A model generated the notes under the pieces. It saw only the letters and a program-made list of their open reading frames with translations, ran no database searches and was not told the origin of the DNA. This document shows positions 46,501 to 58,500 of a DNA stretch of 64,000 nucleotides, piece after piece (the first letter of the stretch is position 1; every line of letters starts with the position of its first letter). The position numbers were made by a program, and so were the translations under genes. The DNA comes from Carnegiea gigantea. Lineage: Eukaryota > Streptophyta > Magnoliopsida > Caryophyllales > Cactaceae. Where the stretch lies: contig JAKOGI010000139.1 of assembly GCA_029747015.1 (NCBI GenBank), positions 142,001 through 206,000 on the forward strand, in the 5' to 3' direction.

Positions 46501-46610
46501 ACTAATGAGGGAATGATTAAAGATAAGATATTTACCTGAACAGTAGAATTTTTGGCATAACTGGTCTCCCCTTCACCTTTGTTCATATGGAATACTTGAG
46601 GCATGTCCAT
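43565..46610 (-). CDS. SABATH family S-adenosylmethionine carboxyl methyltransferase, four exons
   Basis: Transfers methyl from SAM to a carboxyl (or ring N) of a small acid such as salicylate, benzoate or jasmonate; cytosolic dimer. Exons (minus): 46610-46536, 46374-45961, 45287-45012, 43912-43565; GT-AG, all phase 0, giving 370 residues plus TAA, normal length. N-terminal [18 protein letters not shown] holds the substrate/SAM contacts ending in Q25. The SAM motif is [14 protein letters not shown]; also [14 protein letters not shown], and [15 protein letters not shown]. The aromatic-pocket motif is [12 protein letters not shown], with H159 where salicylate-type enzymes usually have Met; His occurs in benzoate/salicylate and jasmonate enzymes. 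[11 protein letters not shown] and [13 protein letters not shown] are family hallmarks. Substrate cannot be fixed from sequence. Intron 3 (1.1 kb) contains a MITE; the gene looks intact. Confidence 0.93.
43971..44960. mobile_element. MITE with GTGTTTGGTTG-type ends in the last SABATH intron
   Basis: Left end GGTTGTGTTTAGTTAGAGG and right end (reverse) GGTAGTGTTTGGTTGGATGG are inverted, and both continue with AAAATGATTTT-like sequence. Flanks ACTA and TAGT surround it. Such ends are known from hAT-type plant MITEs. About 990 bp with no coding sequence. Confidence 0.7.
44171..44850. repeat. Four degenerate tandem repeats of about 170 bp inside the MITE
   Basis: Copies begin with (C/T)AACAGTTTGGATTGAAA-like sequence at 44171, 44338, 44511 and 44687 (spacing 167, 173, 176). 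Each has in order ATTAAAATA, CTCAAATTCAGATTTT, TTTCTTCATTTGGTCAATATTT, ACGATAATT and CACTAAAATAATT. Confidence 0.8.
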
Positions 46611-46694
46611 CTCCACTGTAAATTTTAATGTGAGGAGAATAGGGTTGTATGAGTTTCTCTCTCTCAGTGGGTAATGAGTTGTATTTGTACGAGT

Positions 46695-47193
46695 TCAAGT
46701 CACGAATGGGACCGAATGGGACCGGGTCGATTGTCCAGTTCTAATCCCCATGCATGTCATCGGCCCTGTTTTTGGCCGTCCAGCTCACTCTGCCATTATC
46801 CGTCCCTTTCTGTCACTGATTAGCAGTTGAAAATTGTTGTGGTCGAAGCGTAATCTCCGCTCATGGAGCCACACCACTTCACTTTATTAGTATAAGACAA
46901 TAAATCATTTGGATGACTACTTTGAATTTGCATATGAACATCCAAGATTTTACGTATCTCATAGGAACTCTTAGAACAAATTATATAGGATTTTTTTTTA
47001 AAAAAAAAATCAGAAAATTGTATAGGGGACCATAATGTTCCTCCTAGGATGCAGTTTTTGGTGATTATAATTAATGGATCGTTTGAATCAGCTTAATTTT
47101 AAATCGGATTGAATAAGGTTATTGATGGAATGTTATGCTTTGGTTGTGATCAAGCTGTGTTCGTTTTGGATTCCAGTCATACATTCATATTTA
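46695..47193 (+). pseudogene. Fossil ASR copy: promoter and intron 1 kept, exon 1 deleted
   Basis: 46695-47014 matches the ASR copy B upstream region (48437-48757) almost base for base: shared blocks include GGCCCTGTTTTTGGCCGTCC, ATTGAAAATTGTTGTGG and CATCCAAGA.TTTACGTAT. 47028-47193 matches copy B intron 1 (49050-49210; GATCGTTTGA, GGTTATTGATGGAATGTTAT, GATCAAGCTGTGTTCG). The piece in between in copy B, carrying the ATG and all of exon 1, is absent here; the joint is near ACCATAATG. No ASR exon 2 follows. It reads away from the SABATH gene, whose ATG is only about 85 bases from its left edge. Confidence 0.85.
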
Positions 47194-47195
47194 AG

Positions 47196-48435
47196 GCCCT
47201 GTTCTTTTCAGTGGAAAATGATGGGTGTAGGATAGTCGTTGTTGTCTCCCAAAAAATTTAAATTTTCGTAAATGAGTTGAATTAGTTGCGAATGTTAATT
47301 TTTGTTGTATATTTTCGAAATTTGTTAATTTTCACCAAAAGTAACAGTTAAATATCGTACTGTACGTTACGCAAATATAGTTTACTTTGATTGGGTTACG
47401 ATTAATTGATTGTTGAACTGAAAATTACATAGAATATTTTCATTTTTTGTGTGCAAATTAATTATTCACATTTTGCGACATTTTTGCACTGTCTGACTGA
47501 AATTGGACGTTACTATTTCTCAATTCTTAATTACGTTAACGATACCGATGAAATTAGTTTGAAATTCGAAATCAGATATCACCAAAAATATTATCCGAAC
47601 ACAATCTTATTATATCCAACTGTAATCCACAAATCCAATAAGAACATGACATGTGTCATGTATCTGTGCGCTCTGCTCTCCTCTCTCTAAAATCTCAGAC
47701 TCTCAGCTCTCCTCTCTCTCTACACTCTCAGCTCTCAGCTCTCCTTTCTCTCTCTAAACTCTCAGCTCTCCTCACATCTCTCGCACCCCCTCTCTGCCGT
47801 TTAAAGTCTCCGGCGTGCGCAGCCGGCCATTCCCCGTCAGTAGCAGCACGCCGGCAACCACCTCCGAACAGCCTAACCAGCCTGCGAACACCCCGGCCCA
47901 GCCCCCTCGATCTACCCAGCCCAGAACCGTGTGAACTCCCCCGGCCACCTCCGAAAACCCCGGCCACCTCCCCAACTCACTGGCGACAGTCAATGAAAAA
48001 TCATTTCTGACTATCTGTTCCATATAAAAACTAAACTGAAAACATCTACCACTTACGAATAACTAACATTTGCTTATCAACGCAAAATTATAAAAATACA
48101 AAAATTACCATTTCTTTAATGCGTACAACATAAATAATTTCATATATAATTTATGGTACAACTTACAAATATTTCAATAATATCTGAAAAATAAATAAAA
48201 CTCTTCATAATTGGTATCAGACTACTCGGACGTACAATTACATTAATTATAAGAGTTTTCAAACTATGCCAAATAGTAATTATAGGTAGAAGTAGGTAAA
48301 AATAGGTGAGAGTGGGTGAGAGTGAGAAGGAGTAATATTTTTATTTAAGTGTGAGAATGAGTGAAAAAAAAGAAAAAAATGGGTGGATATAAGAAGGAGA
48401 AGGTTAGATTCATTAAATTACGAAAATAACAGGGC
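47196..48435. mobile_element. Non-autonomous hAT-like element between ASR fossil and ASR copy B
   Basis: Left end GGCCCTGTTCTTTTCAGTGG, right end (reverse) GCCCTGTTATTTTCG, an inverted pair typical of hAT-type elements. It separates two tandem duplicate segments (fossil and copy B) exactly at their joint. Target duplication not convincing. It carries a CT-rich and then GC-rich insert at 47665-47990. Confidence 0.6.
47665..47990. repeat. CT-rich tandem repeats followed by a GC-rich block
   Basis: CTCTCAGCTCTCC units repeat at 47695-47775, then a sharply GC-rich, Pro-coding block (CCGGCC.. style) at 47800-47990. The composition is unlike anything nearby and resembles a gene leader plus first exon. 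Both strands are open here because of composition, so no protein is called. Confidence 0.5.
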
Positions 48436-48814
48436 ATAAGTCACGAGTGGTTGACCGAATGGAACCGGGTCTATTGTCCAGTTCTAATTCCCGTACATGT
48501 TGTCGGCCCTGTTTTTGGCCGTCCAGCTCAGTCTGCCATTAGCCATCCGTGTCTGTCCGTGATTAGCAATTGAAAATTGTTGTGGTTGAAGCGTAATCTC
48601 CACTCACGGAGCGACACCACTTCACTTTATTAGTACGAATGACTACTTTGAATTTGCAGGTGAACATCCAAGACTTTACGTATTTCATAGGAACTGTAAA
48701 AACAAATTATATAGGATTTTTTTTTTTAAATCAGAAAATTATTTAGGGGTACAAAGGCATATTTGGTTATCTTTGCCAAAGAGGTACCCAAAAACAGTAA
48801 TCAATTGAGACACC

Positions 48815-50115
48815 ATGTCCGAAGAAGAGGACCGCCACCACCACCACCACCACCACCACCACGACGTGTTCCACCACGGGAAGAAGGAAGAAACACCGGA
48901 AGACTTGAAAGAGGAGATGAAGCACCACAAGCATCTTGAGCATGGTAGTGAGGGTGTTGCTGCTTCTGCTGGTGTTTATGCTTTGGTAATTTACCCCTCC
49001 CTTAATTTTATTAATTTCTCCTATAAATCAAATCAAATTGTTACCATAATGATCCTCCTAGGATGCAGTTTTTGGTGATTATAATTAACGGATCGTTTGA
49101 GTCAGGTTAATTTTAAATCAGATTGAATAAGGTTATTGATGGAATGTTATGCTTTGGTTGTGATCAAGCTGTGTTCGTTTTGGATTCCAGTCATACATTC
49201 ATATTTAAGTACACTTTGTCAAAAATGAAAAATTAATGTGCATAAAACAAACTCAAGTTTGAGTGTGATTTTGATTTTGATTTGGGTTAGTCATAAGTCC
49301 TAATACTCTTGCAAAAAAGGATCGTGGACCCATCAATACGAGTAAACCAAATTTAAATTTAGTTTGATTTGATTTGGATCAATTTCGTAGACCTTATTAT
49401 CTTTGGGATGAAGTACATGTTCTTTGCTAGAACGTGTTGGTTGCAATGTTAGCCACACCAACTTTAGTTGAGCAGGAGAGGTTATTGCCTTTCACCTTTC
49501 GAGTCAAGGTTCAAATCTTAGTGGCCATAACTTTTAACTGTAAATGAGGTTGTAGATTGGTGGGCCGAACTGAGTTTAGGTAGGCTTAGTGTCCCGTTGC
49601 AATCTAGGGTAATACCGTTACATCAGATCCTCTACAGCCCGTCTGATGGCGGAATTTTTGAAGTATCGGATGGTCGGATATTGTGAAGACTTGTACATGC
49701 CTAGCTAGTTATATTCACCACCAAGCCATCACAGGCTCACAGCCAGCACCGTTTGGCAATGGATTGGATGTGCACATGAGTTGTCCACTAACTCCCCCTC
49801 AACCCCCCTCCCCCCCAAAACAAAAAAAAACGAACTACTATGGTAACGAAATTGAGGGGTTGCATATATACTTGCATATTAATGCAGCATGAGAAGCACG
49901 AGATGAAGAAGGACCCAGATCATGCTTTGAGGCACAAGGTGGAAGAGAAGGTGGCAATGGCGGTGGCAGCTGGAGCTGGAGGGTTTGCCCTCCACGAGCA
50001 CCACGAGGCTAAGGAAGCCAAGGAGGAGCTCAAGGAAGAGGAGAAGAAGCTCCACCCTCATCACCATTTCCCCTTCTTTGGCTCTCATCATGATGACAAA
50101 ACGGAGCAAGATTAA
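48815..50115 (+). CDS. ASR: Abscisic stress-ripening protein, copy B, two exons
   Basis: Exons 48815-48985 and 49888-50115 join phase 0 (GT-AG) to 132 residues. The N-terminal zinc-binding run has nine His ([19 protein letters not shown]), the longest of the three copies. The core has [25 protein letters not shown] at the junction, then [20 protein letters not shown] and [21 protein letters not shown]. The C-terminal tail is [20 protein letters not shown], longer than copy A. The 0.9-kb intron contains sequence also found in the fossil. The upstream ~320 bases are duplicated in the fossil, so part of its promoter exists twice. Confidence 0.95.
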
Positions 50116-50764
50116 CCTTGTATTATGTACATGTGTTTATGGTTTAATTTAGTACGCTTGATGGTTTCCTTCAAGCTTTCTCCTTGAGTGTTTGAGCTAG
50201 CTTGCTTTCAATTTCTTTATCATAAGCTGTTTGTGCGTGGAGTGCTAGAGGCTACCGATATGACAGAATAAGATCCTATGTATTGATCCGCTGTCTTATA
50301 TGAACATTTTAATATGGTTATAAATAATTATATAAATGAGAAAATATTACAATTATTTAATTTTCGTGCAATATGTTAAATGGAATCCTTATTTTCTTTG
50401 CAAATATTTATTAGAATTTTTAATCTTATCAAAATAATTTTTCACTATTGCGTTTCAAACAAATCAAATGTTTTAGCTGATGAAACATGAAGAAAATGTT
50501 TTATTATTCAGATCCCTTCTTGCCTATCTTTTCTCTTGACTTCAGATTGCAGATGTGAAGAAAAATTAAAACAGTTTAACTTTCACTAATTAAAGAGGAA
50601 AGATTCACATGTAAAACTGATGATTCCATAGTCAAAATGCTCATTGTTGACATATATGATAAAGGAGTACTGTAGCGCATTATTGTCTTACATTGATAAA
50701 TTAAGAGATCTTGAGTATTAATTAATAAATCAAGAGATTTTTAGCATATCTATAAAGTTAGTGA
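50116..50764. other. 3' flank of ASR copy B
   Basis: AT-rich; presumed 3'UTR at the left. No other feature seen. Confidence 0.4.
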
Positions 50765-50940
50765 ATACCAACACAGGTTGGTACAAGTGGTTTGGTACTT
50801 GTTCTCTTTAAGTAAAGTCCCAGGTTTGAATCTTATAAATGAAAAAAATCTATTATAGGAGAGTTTTATCTTTTATTGGGTTAAGAATAGCTCGATTCTA
50901 GTGTAATGGAGGATTGAAGGCAAAAAAAATAAAAAAAATA
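50765..50940 (+). mobile_element. tRNA-derived SINE, copy 1
   Basis: Starts ATACCAACACAGGTTGGTACA, box A-like GTACAAGTGGTTTGGTAC, box B-like CAGGTTTGAATCTTAT, then TTTTATTGGGTTAAGAATAG, GTGTAATGGAGGATTGAAGG and an A-rich tail. Same layout as 58460-58638 and, inverted, 62971-63141. Flanks ATAAAGTTAGTGA / ATAAAGCCCGTGA suggest an aged target duplication. Confidence 0.75.
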
Positions 50941-50944
50941 AAGC

Positions 50945-51690
50945 CCGTGAGTTTTTCTATGTGAGTTTCCAAGGTGGAATTCATACAGAAAAGCTGACGT
51001 GCAATTGTGCATTATAACCATTATTGGCTGATTGCAACATTGTTACATTGGAACAAGTGAGCTGGTAATGGGCCGAGGCCCATAAACCCAGCCTAGGTTG
51101 GCCCAATTCAGTTTCATTTTATTCCTCTGCTCACCCGAGTTGGGCCTACATACCCATTTCTAGACCAATTCCCTTAAGGCCAACTCATTGCGCCCTCGGC
51201 CATGCGTGTCCAGTTCTGCAAATTGCAGTTATTTCGTATGTGCAAGCATTTGAATTTATAGAAATGGCTCGAATAAAACTATTAACATTACATATGATAT
51301 TAAAAAAACATTTGATTTTTTTGATAGACTGAAATATGGATTTAAATACACTAATACTAATCTTGCACCTCTTTTTTTAATTTTAAAATCAATAAATAAA
51401 AAAATGCAATAAGTACCAAAAACATCATGAATTAGGATAATCAATTTTAAAATTGTTGTCGTTTGGACATCCATATTTTTCAGTCATTGTTGGATACAGA
51501 TCCAAGATCGGATATGCGATGTTAGCACTAGAAAATTATAGGGTTGAAGCTTAATTTAATCCAATCATGGAACCAAAGAAATTTGTTTTAGTACAGGATA
51601 ATAAATCGTGACGATCATAACTACTTTGAAATTGTCATATTACTCAACTTTGACTCAGTATAATATTTGCTAGTAATAACTATTCAAACC
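50945..51690. other. Upstream region of ASR copy C
   Basis: No gene seen. The part from about 51590 to 51690 (CTACTTTGAAATTGTCATATTA) is weakly like the copy B upstream sequence, as expected of a diverged tandem duplicate. Confidence 0.4.
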
Positions 51691-51699
51691 TATATATAA
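51691..51699 (+). promoter_or_regulatory. TATA box of ASR copy C
   Basis: TATATATAA, about 70 bases before the ATG at 51767. Confidence 0.5.
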
Positions 51700-51766
51700 T
51701 ATACGACATTTTATGTTATCCTTACCAAAAATATACCCACAAAAATAATCAGTTGAAATTAATACA

Positions 51767-52234
51767 ATGGCCGAAGAAGAGCAGCACCACCACCACCTCT
51801 TCCACCACGAGAAGAAGGAAGAAACACCGGAAGACCTGAAAAAGGAGATTGAGCACCATAAGCGTATTGAACATGCTAGCGAGAGTGTTGTTGTCTCTGC
51901 CGGTGCATATGCTTTGGTAATTCACCTCTCTCTAACTTGATATCCTCCTATGTCTAATTTTCCCTATTGAATCAAATCAGATTGTTTGTAATTCGTAAGA
52001 GAGATGTCACAGACCAATTCCCAAATGTGAGAAATCGACGTTGATCCTCCCATATCTGGTGAGGATTTTGGGAGGATCCATTAATGGAGCTGGAAAATAG
52101 GTCGTTTCAATTCGCTTAATTTTAGATTAATCATACACATATGGTGAAAAGAATGCCAACGAAATATTAGGTTTAAGTTGTGATCAAGGTGTGACTTTAT
52201 AATTGGGATTATATATATATATATATATATATAC

Positions 52235-52299
<65 letters not shown>

Positions 52300-52993
52300 C
52301 ATACTCAAATATAATTGTCAAGCAAATTTAATGAATGTGGATCAGTTAACCAAGTTTGCTTTAATTTTGACCCAAATTGGGTTAATTTCAATTACCCTAA
52401 TTATCATCTATCGATTCAAAGTATATGTTGGTTAGCTAATATATTGCGCGTGGTTATATTAAAATCCGAAACCTTGTATTTGATTCTGGTAAACAGATAT
52501 GTTCTACTTTGTTAAGGAGAAACACTCCCCCAAAAAAAGAAAAAACACCATAACACTCTTTAAAAAATGCCCCCATATGATGGTTTTGTCGTTTTAATTT
52601 TTAAGGTTTCTTCTTAGAAGAAACGATCCCATCGTGAGTTATTTAAAAAAAAAAAAAAACCAAAAAAATACCCTTTTTCTTGTTAGGTCTTTGAAATTAG
52701 TAAATGTTTTCTGGCGAAAATTGCAGCATGAGAAGCACAAGGCGAAGACGGACTCGGATCATGCCTTAAGGCACAAGGTGGAAGAGACGGTGGCAATGGC
52801 GGTGGCAGGTGGAGCCGGGGAGGTTGCCCTCCACGAGCACCACGAGGTCAAGGAAGCCAAGGAGGAGCTCAAAGATGAGGAGGAGAAGCTCCACCCTGAT
52901 CACCATCTCCCTTTCTTTGGCTCCCATGATGATAAGAAGAAATATAAAGATGAATTATCTACCAATCAATTGCTCCAATATATTCATAGTTAA
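51767..52993 (+). CDS. ASR: Abscisic stress-ripening protein, copy C, two exons
   Basis: Exons 51767-51916 and 52727-52993 join phase 0 (GT-AG) to 138 residues. The N-terminal His run is short ([17 protein letters not shown]). The core reads [24 protein letters not shown], then [20 protein letters not shown] and [21 protein letters not shown]. Compared with copy B it has conserved-position changes (GAGG to GAGE, Glu/Val changes before the intron) and a longer tail ([20 protein letters not shown], then YIHS), which comes from reading past the place where copy B stops. The ABA/WDS core remains intact, so it is probably functional but less constrained. The intron carries a long AT microsatellite. 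Confidence 0.93.
52209..52297. repeat. (AT)n microsatellite in ASR copy C intron
   Basis: About 44 AT units with two ATAC interruptions. Confidence 0.95.
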
Positions 52994-55457
52994 CTTTTGC
53001 ATATGTGTGCATGAGCTTCCTTTGAGCTTTGAGTGCCTTGCTTCTTTCTTGAATTGTGAGAATTTCCTCCAGCTTAGTTTCTGACCTTCACTAAAAAGCT
53101 GACCCTCAGAAGGCTGGATTAATTGATCCAAATCCTTTAGAATTTTGATATTTGACCAAATCTTAGAAATGATCACCAACGTCATCCTTCTGGCAAGACA
53201 TTTCTTAGGGGCTGATTAATGTATCCAAAATTAAGGGCAGTTTATTACATTAATGAAAATTTTGAGTTTGAATTTTGTCTCACTGTTAAAAATTGAATTT
53301 GAGTTTTGCCCTAAATTGTTTGTTTCTTAATACATTCATTGTGGTTATTTTGCTTTGTTGCTGATCATTTGGCTACAAGTGAATTGACTTTCTCCACATG
53401 AGTAACTTGAGTAGGGTTCTTGATTTTGGATCTTTTGTAAAGGTCTATAAATCTGAAAATATACAATATTATTAAATTTGATGTATTTAGGGGAATTGCA
53501 TATTGAAAGAATCCAAAAACGTGGCATGAATTGCAAACGGAATCATCCCATGAAGTAGGGGCTTATGGGTCAGGTACGACCTGATAACCCAAGGGCACAC
53601 CCACAGGACAAGAGTGATGGTTGAGGTTATACCAATCTGCGTAAGACTCAGGTAAAGTTAGCGTTTAAAAAATCCTGTCTAACAATTCTCATGATTCAAC
53701 TCTCAATTTGCCCCGACACTCAATATGTTTGACTCCGTGAAGCCTTATAGGCGTGAATCAGTAACTATGAGTAAGTCTATACTCATATTAAACTCAGTTG
53801 ATAAACCAACACCCCGCCCCCCAAAAAATAGCTCTTTACCGTTCAACAAAGTTGGGCTGGGCCCCTTGTTCTGGCTGCATCGCACATCTCACATTTTATT
53901 CACCCGATATCGGGCTAGGTTTTGTGGCATAGCAGAGAGAAATCAAAAGCAGGTCCATTTGGCCAGAAAATAATGACAATCTTGCTGGTCACAAGAGACA
54001 AAGTGTATCACATGTTTGGCTAATTAATCAAAAGTACTTCGGTCGCTATCTGGCTTGTTTTTTCAAGGGATGGTTGCTCATTCTATGTTGAGATGCTTGC
54101 CACGCATCGCCTCATATCTAAATTCTAACATTGATTGATTGATTGATTGATTGAGGGAATCAACAAATCAACCTCAATACATATATATACAGCTCTTAAT
54201 TCTCTTTTTTCGTGGGACGATGTTTATCCAATGAGTTATCGTACCCTTTACGTACCTGCTTGATTGAGGCCGAGTAGGATGATCTTTATCTAAATTATCT
54301 CGCATAGACCCCCACTGATGCAACACTTTCTAGCGATACAACGCCTGTATTTGTATTTAGGTTGGAAAATGGTATCTGTAGAGGTCCCATAAAGGAGTCT
54401 TGAGGAAATTCCTCCCTTCAATTGTGTAATTTTTTTGGGTCCTACTTTGATTTATATATCTCGTTTTTTATTAGAACAAAAAAGAATCGATATTTATGTT
54501 ATTAATTTTTCAAATCGTTGGGATCATTCTTATACATTTCCAACTATAAAGCTGGAAGTAGCTTGAATCTTATAAACCATTAAAAGGCCATGAAAATATG
54601 TTAGTAATTATCAGGTTGCTTAAATATAAATAACGCGTTGTTTAAAAGGTACATATTATGTGCGAGCGGTGGAGCATAGTGGGTCCTCTAGAGAGTGCCC
54701 TTGGAAGACCCTTAAAACACTTCAGTTGTGACAATTTGAGGATCATCTAGCTAAGTGATGTCCTCTTCGACCAATAATAGTGATTTAAGTTGGGTATTCG
54801 ATCTTCTTCCAGTACAAGATTAAGGCAATTCTAGTTATACTTAATTTATAAATTAATTTCTTCAGGTTTATATAATTTATATTTGGATTTGCATTCATAG
54901 AGGTATCGCTGGACTTTGATATTGTTTGGTTAGGTTTTTTTTTTTTCCTTGATCTAAGTATGAAATGAAATCACTAATTTTCATATTTGTTGTTTGGTGG
55001 TTTTTCTATTTCAAAAATGTCCCCAAAAAAAGTGAAAAAGACACCCATTTAGGAGGAATGTTACATGAAGAAATCTACAAAAATGGCTTAAATTCACAGC
55101 TCCTCACTCACATTCACAAAAGTTAGAAGCTCACACACCACACGGCACCCATTGAAAAGGCAATTGGGCCCGTAGATTAAAAGTTAAAATTTAAAAGCAA
55201 ACACTTTTCACCTTCATTTATGGTAAAATTAATGGCATGAATTTAATCTTTTGTTGCTCATTTCTAATTTATGTTTTTGCCCTTATTTTCATCCCCATTT
55301 GTGGCTTTTAACTTCTTTTGGGTCAGCACCTCAAGGGGCATTTGGGGAATGTGGTTCAAAAATTACAATGTAACATAAAGTTACCTTAGATCAAATTAAA
55401 ATGCGCCCTAGATTATGATTGATTTTGACCCCTTTTTCATTAGCATGTACATGAGCA
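52994..55457. other. Intergenic between ASR copy C and mannanase
   Basis: No gene recognised in 2.4 kb. A (GATT)6 tetranucleotide repeat lies at 54130-54154. The open frame at 53725-53973 has no domain character. Confidence 0.45.
54130..54154. repeat. (GATT)6 microsatellite
   Basis: ATTGATTGATTGATTGATTG continues to 54154. Confidence 0.95.
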
Positions 55458-55466
55458 TATATATAA
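55458..55466 (+). promoter_or_regulatory. TATA box of the mannanase gene
   Basis: TATATATAA, about 90 bases before the ATG at 55549, followed by a leader rich in A (55501-55527). Confidence 0.6.
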
Positions 55467-55548
55467 GCACAACCCCCTTACCCCCTACACACCCAAAGAC
55501 AAAACAAAAAAAAAAAAAAACAAAAAAAGACACTGAATTCCTCGAAAC

Positions 55549-58500
55549 ATGAAGAATTTTGGGGTGATTTTCCTGGGAATTCTGTTCCTAGTTATACTCA
55601 AGGGGAAATCAACAAAAGGGGAGGATGAATTTGTGAGAGTAAGGGGGGTTCAATTAATGTTGAAAGGGAGGCCGTTTTATGGAAATGGGTTCAATGCATA
55701 TTGGTTAATGTATGAAGGGTCTGATCCTTCTGAGAGAGGGAAAGTCTCCAGTGCCTTCCAACAAGCCTCAAGCCATGGCCTCTCCATTGCAAGGACTTGG
55801 GCTTTTAGTGATGGAGGTTATAGGCCTCTTCAATCCTCGCCTGGCTCCTATAATGAACAAATGTTCCAAGTACTCTCTCTGTCCCTTCTCTCTTTAGCTG
55901 TATACTTATAGAGATATAAGACTGTCTGTATCTGTATCTGTATCTGTATCTTTATCTGTATTTCTATGTACTTGAACTTTATAGTGGAGATTAGCACATT
56001 GAGTGTTATTGTTGTTGTTATGCCTTTTATCATTCTCTCAATTTCTCTTGGGGGCTTTCTATAGTTTTCTGGTACTAATTTTTTTTTTGGGTGTTCGTTT
56101 GAATGGTGGGATTGGGGAAAAGGGGTTGGATTTTGTAGTGGCGGAGGCAAAGAAATATGGAATAAAGTTGGTGGTGAGCTTTGTGAATAATTACAAGGAT
56201 TTTGGAGGGAAGCAACAGTATGTGGAGTGGGCAAAGAGCCACGGCCAGTCTTTGTCAAATGAGGATGATTTCTACACTAACCCTGTTGTTAAAGGATTCT
56301 ACAAGAATCATATTAAGGTAATTTTTTTAACTGCAAACTGTTAATTTTGCCATGATTTGGGGTAGTTCTCAGTTTACCAATTTTTTTCATGTTTAGAGTT
56401 TAGTCCATCAAAATTTTCAGGAAAAATTAATTTTTTGCCCCTATTTTCCCAAAAAAGGCTACTCAAACCCCACAAAGACCGGTTACTTGTTTGTCCTGGA
56501 AGCTTGCCAAATGCCCAAGAGAACAGGACAACTTTAATAAAATTTTACTGAAGTGACACGTAAGAAAATGCATCTCTAACTTGTTTTTCATAATTCATAA
56601 TGGGTGTGGTGGACAAATTTAGATGTTTTAGTGGTGATTAACTACATATTTTACAAGTTATTAATTATTTTAGTAATGATTAGTTGTTAAATATTATTGT
56701 AATATTTAGTGATTACAAATGAGAAACTTGTTTATGGCCACTGGAATTTTATCCTACATCGTGAGTTCAAGTGAAGTATATTAAGTTTATAATGTCATAT
56801 GCTTATAAGCCTAGCAAGGCCTCCTACTTTTAAGCTTCAGTGGTTGCACTTGCAATGTATGAGCCTCATTTTTAAAATTCTCACATAAGTGGGTTGTTTT
56901 GTATGGAACATGAAAAATTGTTAGCAAAATTATTTTTCATAATAATATTTTTAATTTGTTCATTTTTTCGGTTATTTGCTTACATATTTTCGGAAGAAAT
57001 AGTAACAAAAAAATTCTGTTAAAAAAATTCACTGCAGCGATCGATCACACAGTGTGATAAAGCAAGTATACATAATATTAAGGTTCAACCTCTGTCTTCA
57101 TGTGTGGGTGTCAGTTATCTCAACTAGTAAAGTCCGTGTGAGTTATTATTATAGACCTAAGTTCTAACTATGCCTACTCCGTTATTTAATTTGTGCCTCA
57201 TTTGCACCTAAGGGGGAAAAAACTCTCCATTGGTATCAAATTGATTAGGCTTATCTCTTTTAGAGCAATCAAATAATTGATCTCTAGGAGTAACTGACAT
57301 AATTTTTCTGAATAAAAATGTTGGGATTACAGACTGTATTAAACAGAGTGAATACCATAACTGGAGTGGCATACAAAAATGATCCCACAATTATGGCTTG
57401 GGAGCTGATGAATGAGCCCAGATGCACTTCTGACCCTTCTGGAAAAACCCTTCAGGTTTGTAATTTGTTCATTGTTCACTCACCTTTTACCCTTTTTTTA
57501 AATGCACTTTACTTATTATTACATTCTTTAGCAGATTTTCTGGACATGCAATTTTTGTTCCCTGAAAAATCGTTGTGCCTTCTTTTTCTTTACTTCTCCA
57601 TTGTCTCCTAATAAGCAGCATCATTTTGCTGAAAAGAAAAGGGATCTAACTGCCCCAACCTCGTAAATTGCAAATTATTCCTTCTACCATGCTTCGACGT
57701 CTTCAGACTCAGACTTCACTGAAGCAGAACCCATATTTAAAGATGGTGTTGGTAATAATGATATACGTAGTAGAAGTTATCAAATGATTAAATTTTAAGT
57801 TTGTAAATACAATTGACTCCTCAGTTTGCGATGAACCAATTTGGTTCAAATCCGTCTATTGAACCCAAATCTGTATTTCACGAATTCTGCCTATGTAGGA
57901 TATAGAAGTAAGAAGTAATTAACTCATCTTTCGATAAGAGAGATAGATTCTATTAGACATAAATTTTGAACTACTAACTGTAAACTACTTTATAAAAAGA
58001 TGAATAATAATTTAAGAGTTATTTTACTTTAATCTTTAACCAAAAGCCCTTAAAAGTGGAAATATGCCTTAACCATGCCCACGTATGAACACAAATTGGA
58101 CATGCTCTTGTGTTATAGTCAATGTGTATCATAAAATATTTATTTGACAACGTATGTCTATAGGTCATAACCCACGTCTTCTGAGGAGTGAGTACCCCTT
58201 TTGACTTTGTGATGCATTAGTTACATCTTTCCTGGGTTAAAGTGATGTTTTGTTACATAGAATAGAGTCCAATTTTCAAACCTAATTTCAACTAATTTGA
58301 ACCGAATTTAATGTCATTTTTACATTCATAGGCCCAACAATCAGCATTTAATTCATGGAGTTGACCCTTAATATATTTAGCTAGGCATGGTTGTTTTCAT
58401 CGCCCTTGAAGAAGTGCCTGTTTTTTCACCATCAAATTGCAATCGATGAAATAGAATAGTTACCAACATATATTGGTTCAAGTAGTTTGGCACTTATTCC

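Noticed and set aside
47651..48023. Several ORFs on both strands, Pro/Gly/Arg-rich
   Set aside because: All frames are open because of GC-rich composition; no homologous domain recognised. Kept only as a composition anomaly.
48739..48930. Minus-strand ORF with a poly-Trp run
   Set aside because: Antisense of the His-run in ASR copy B exon 1.
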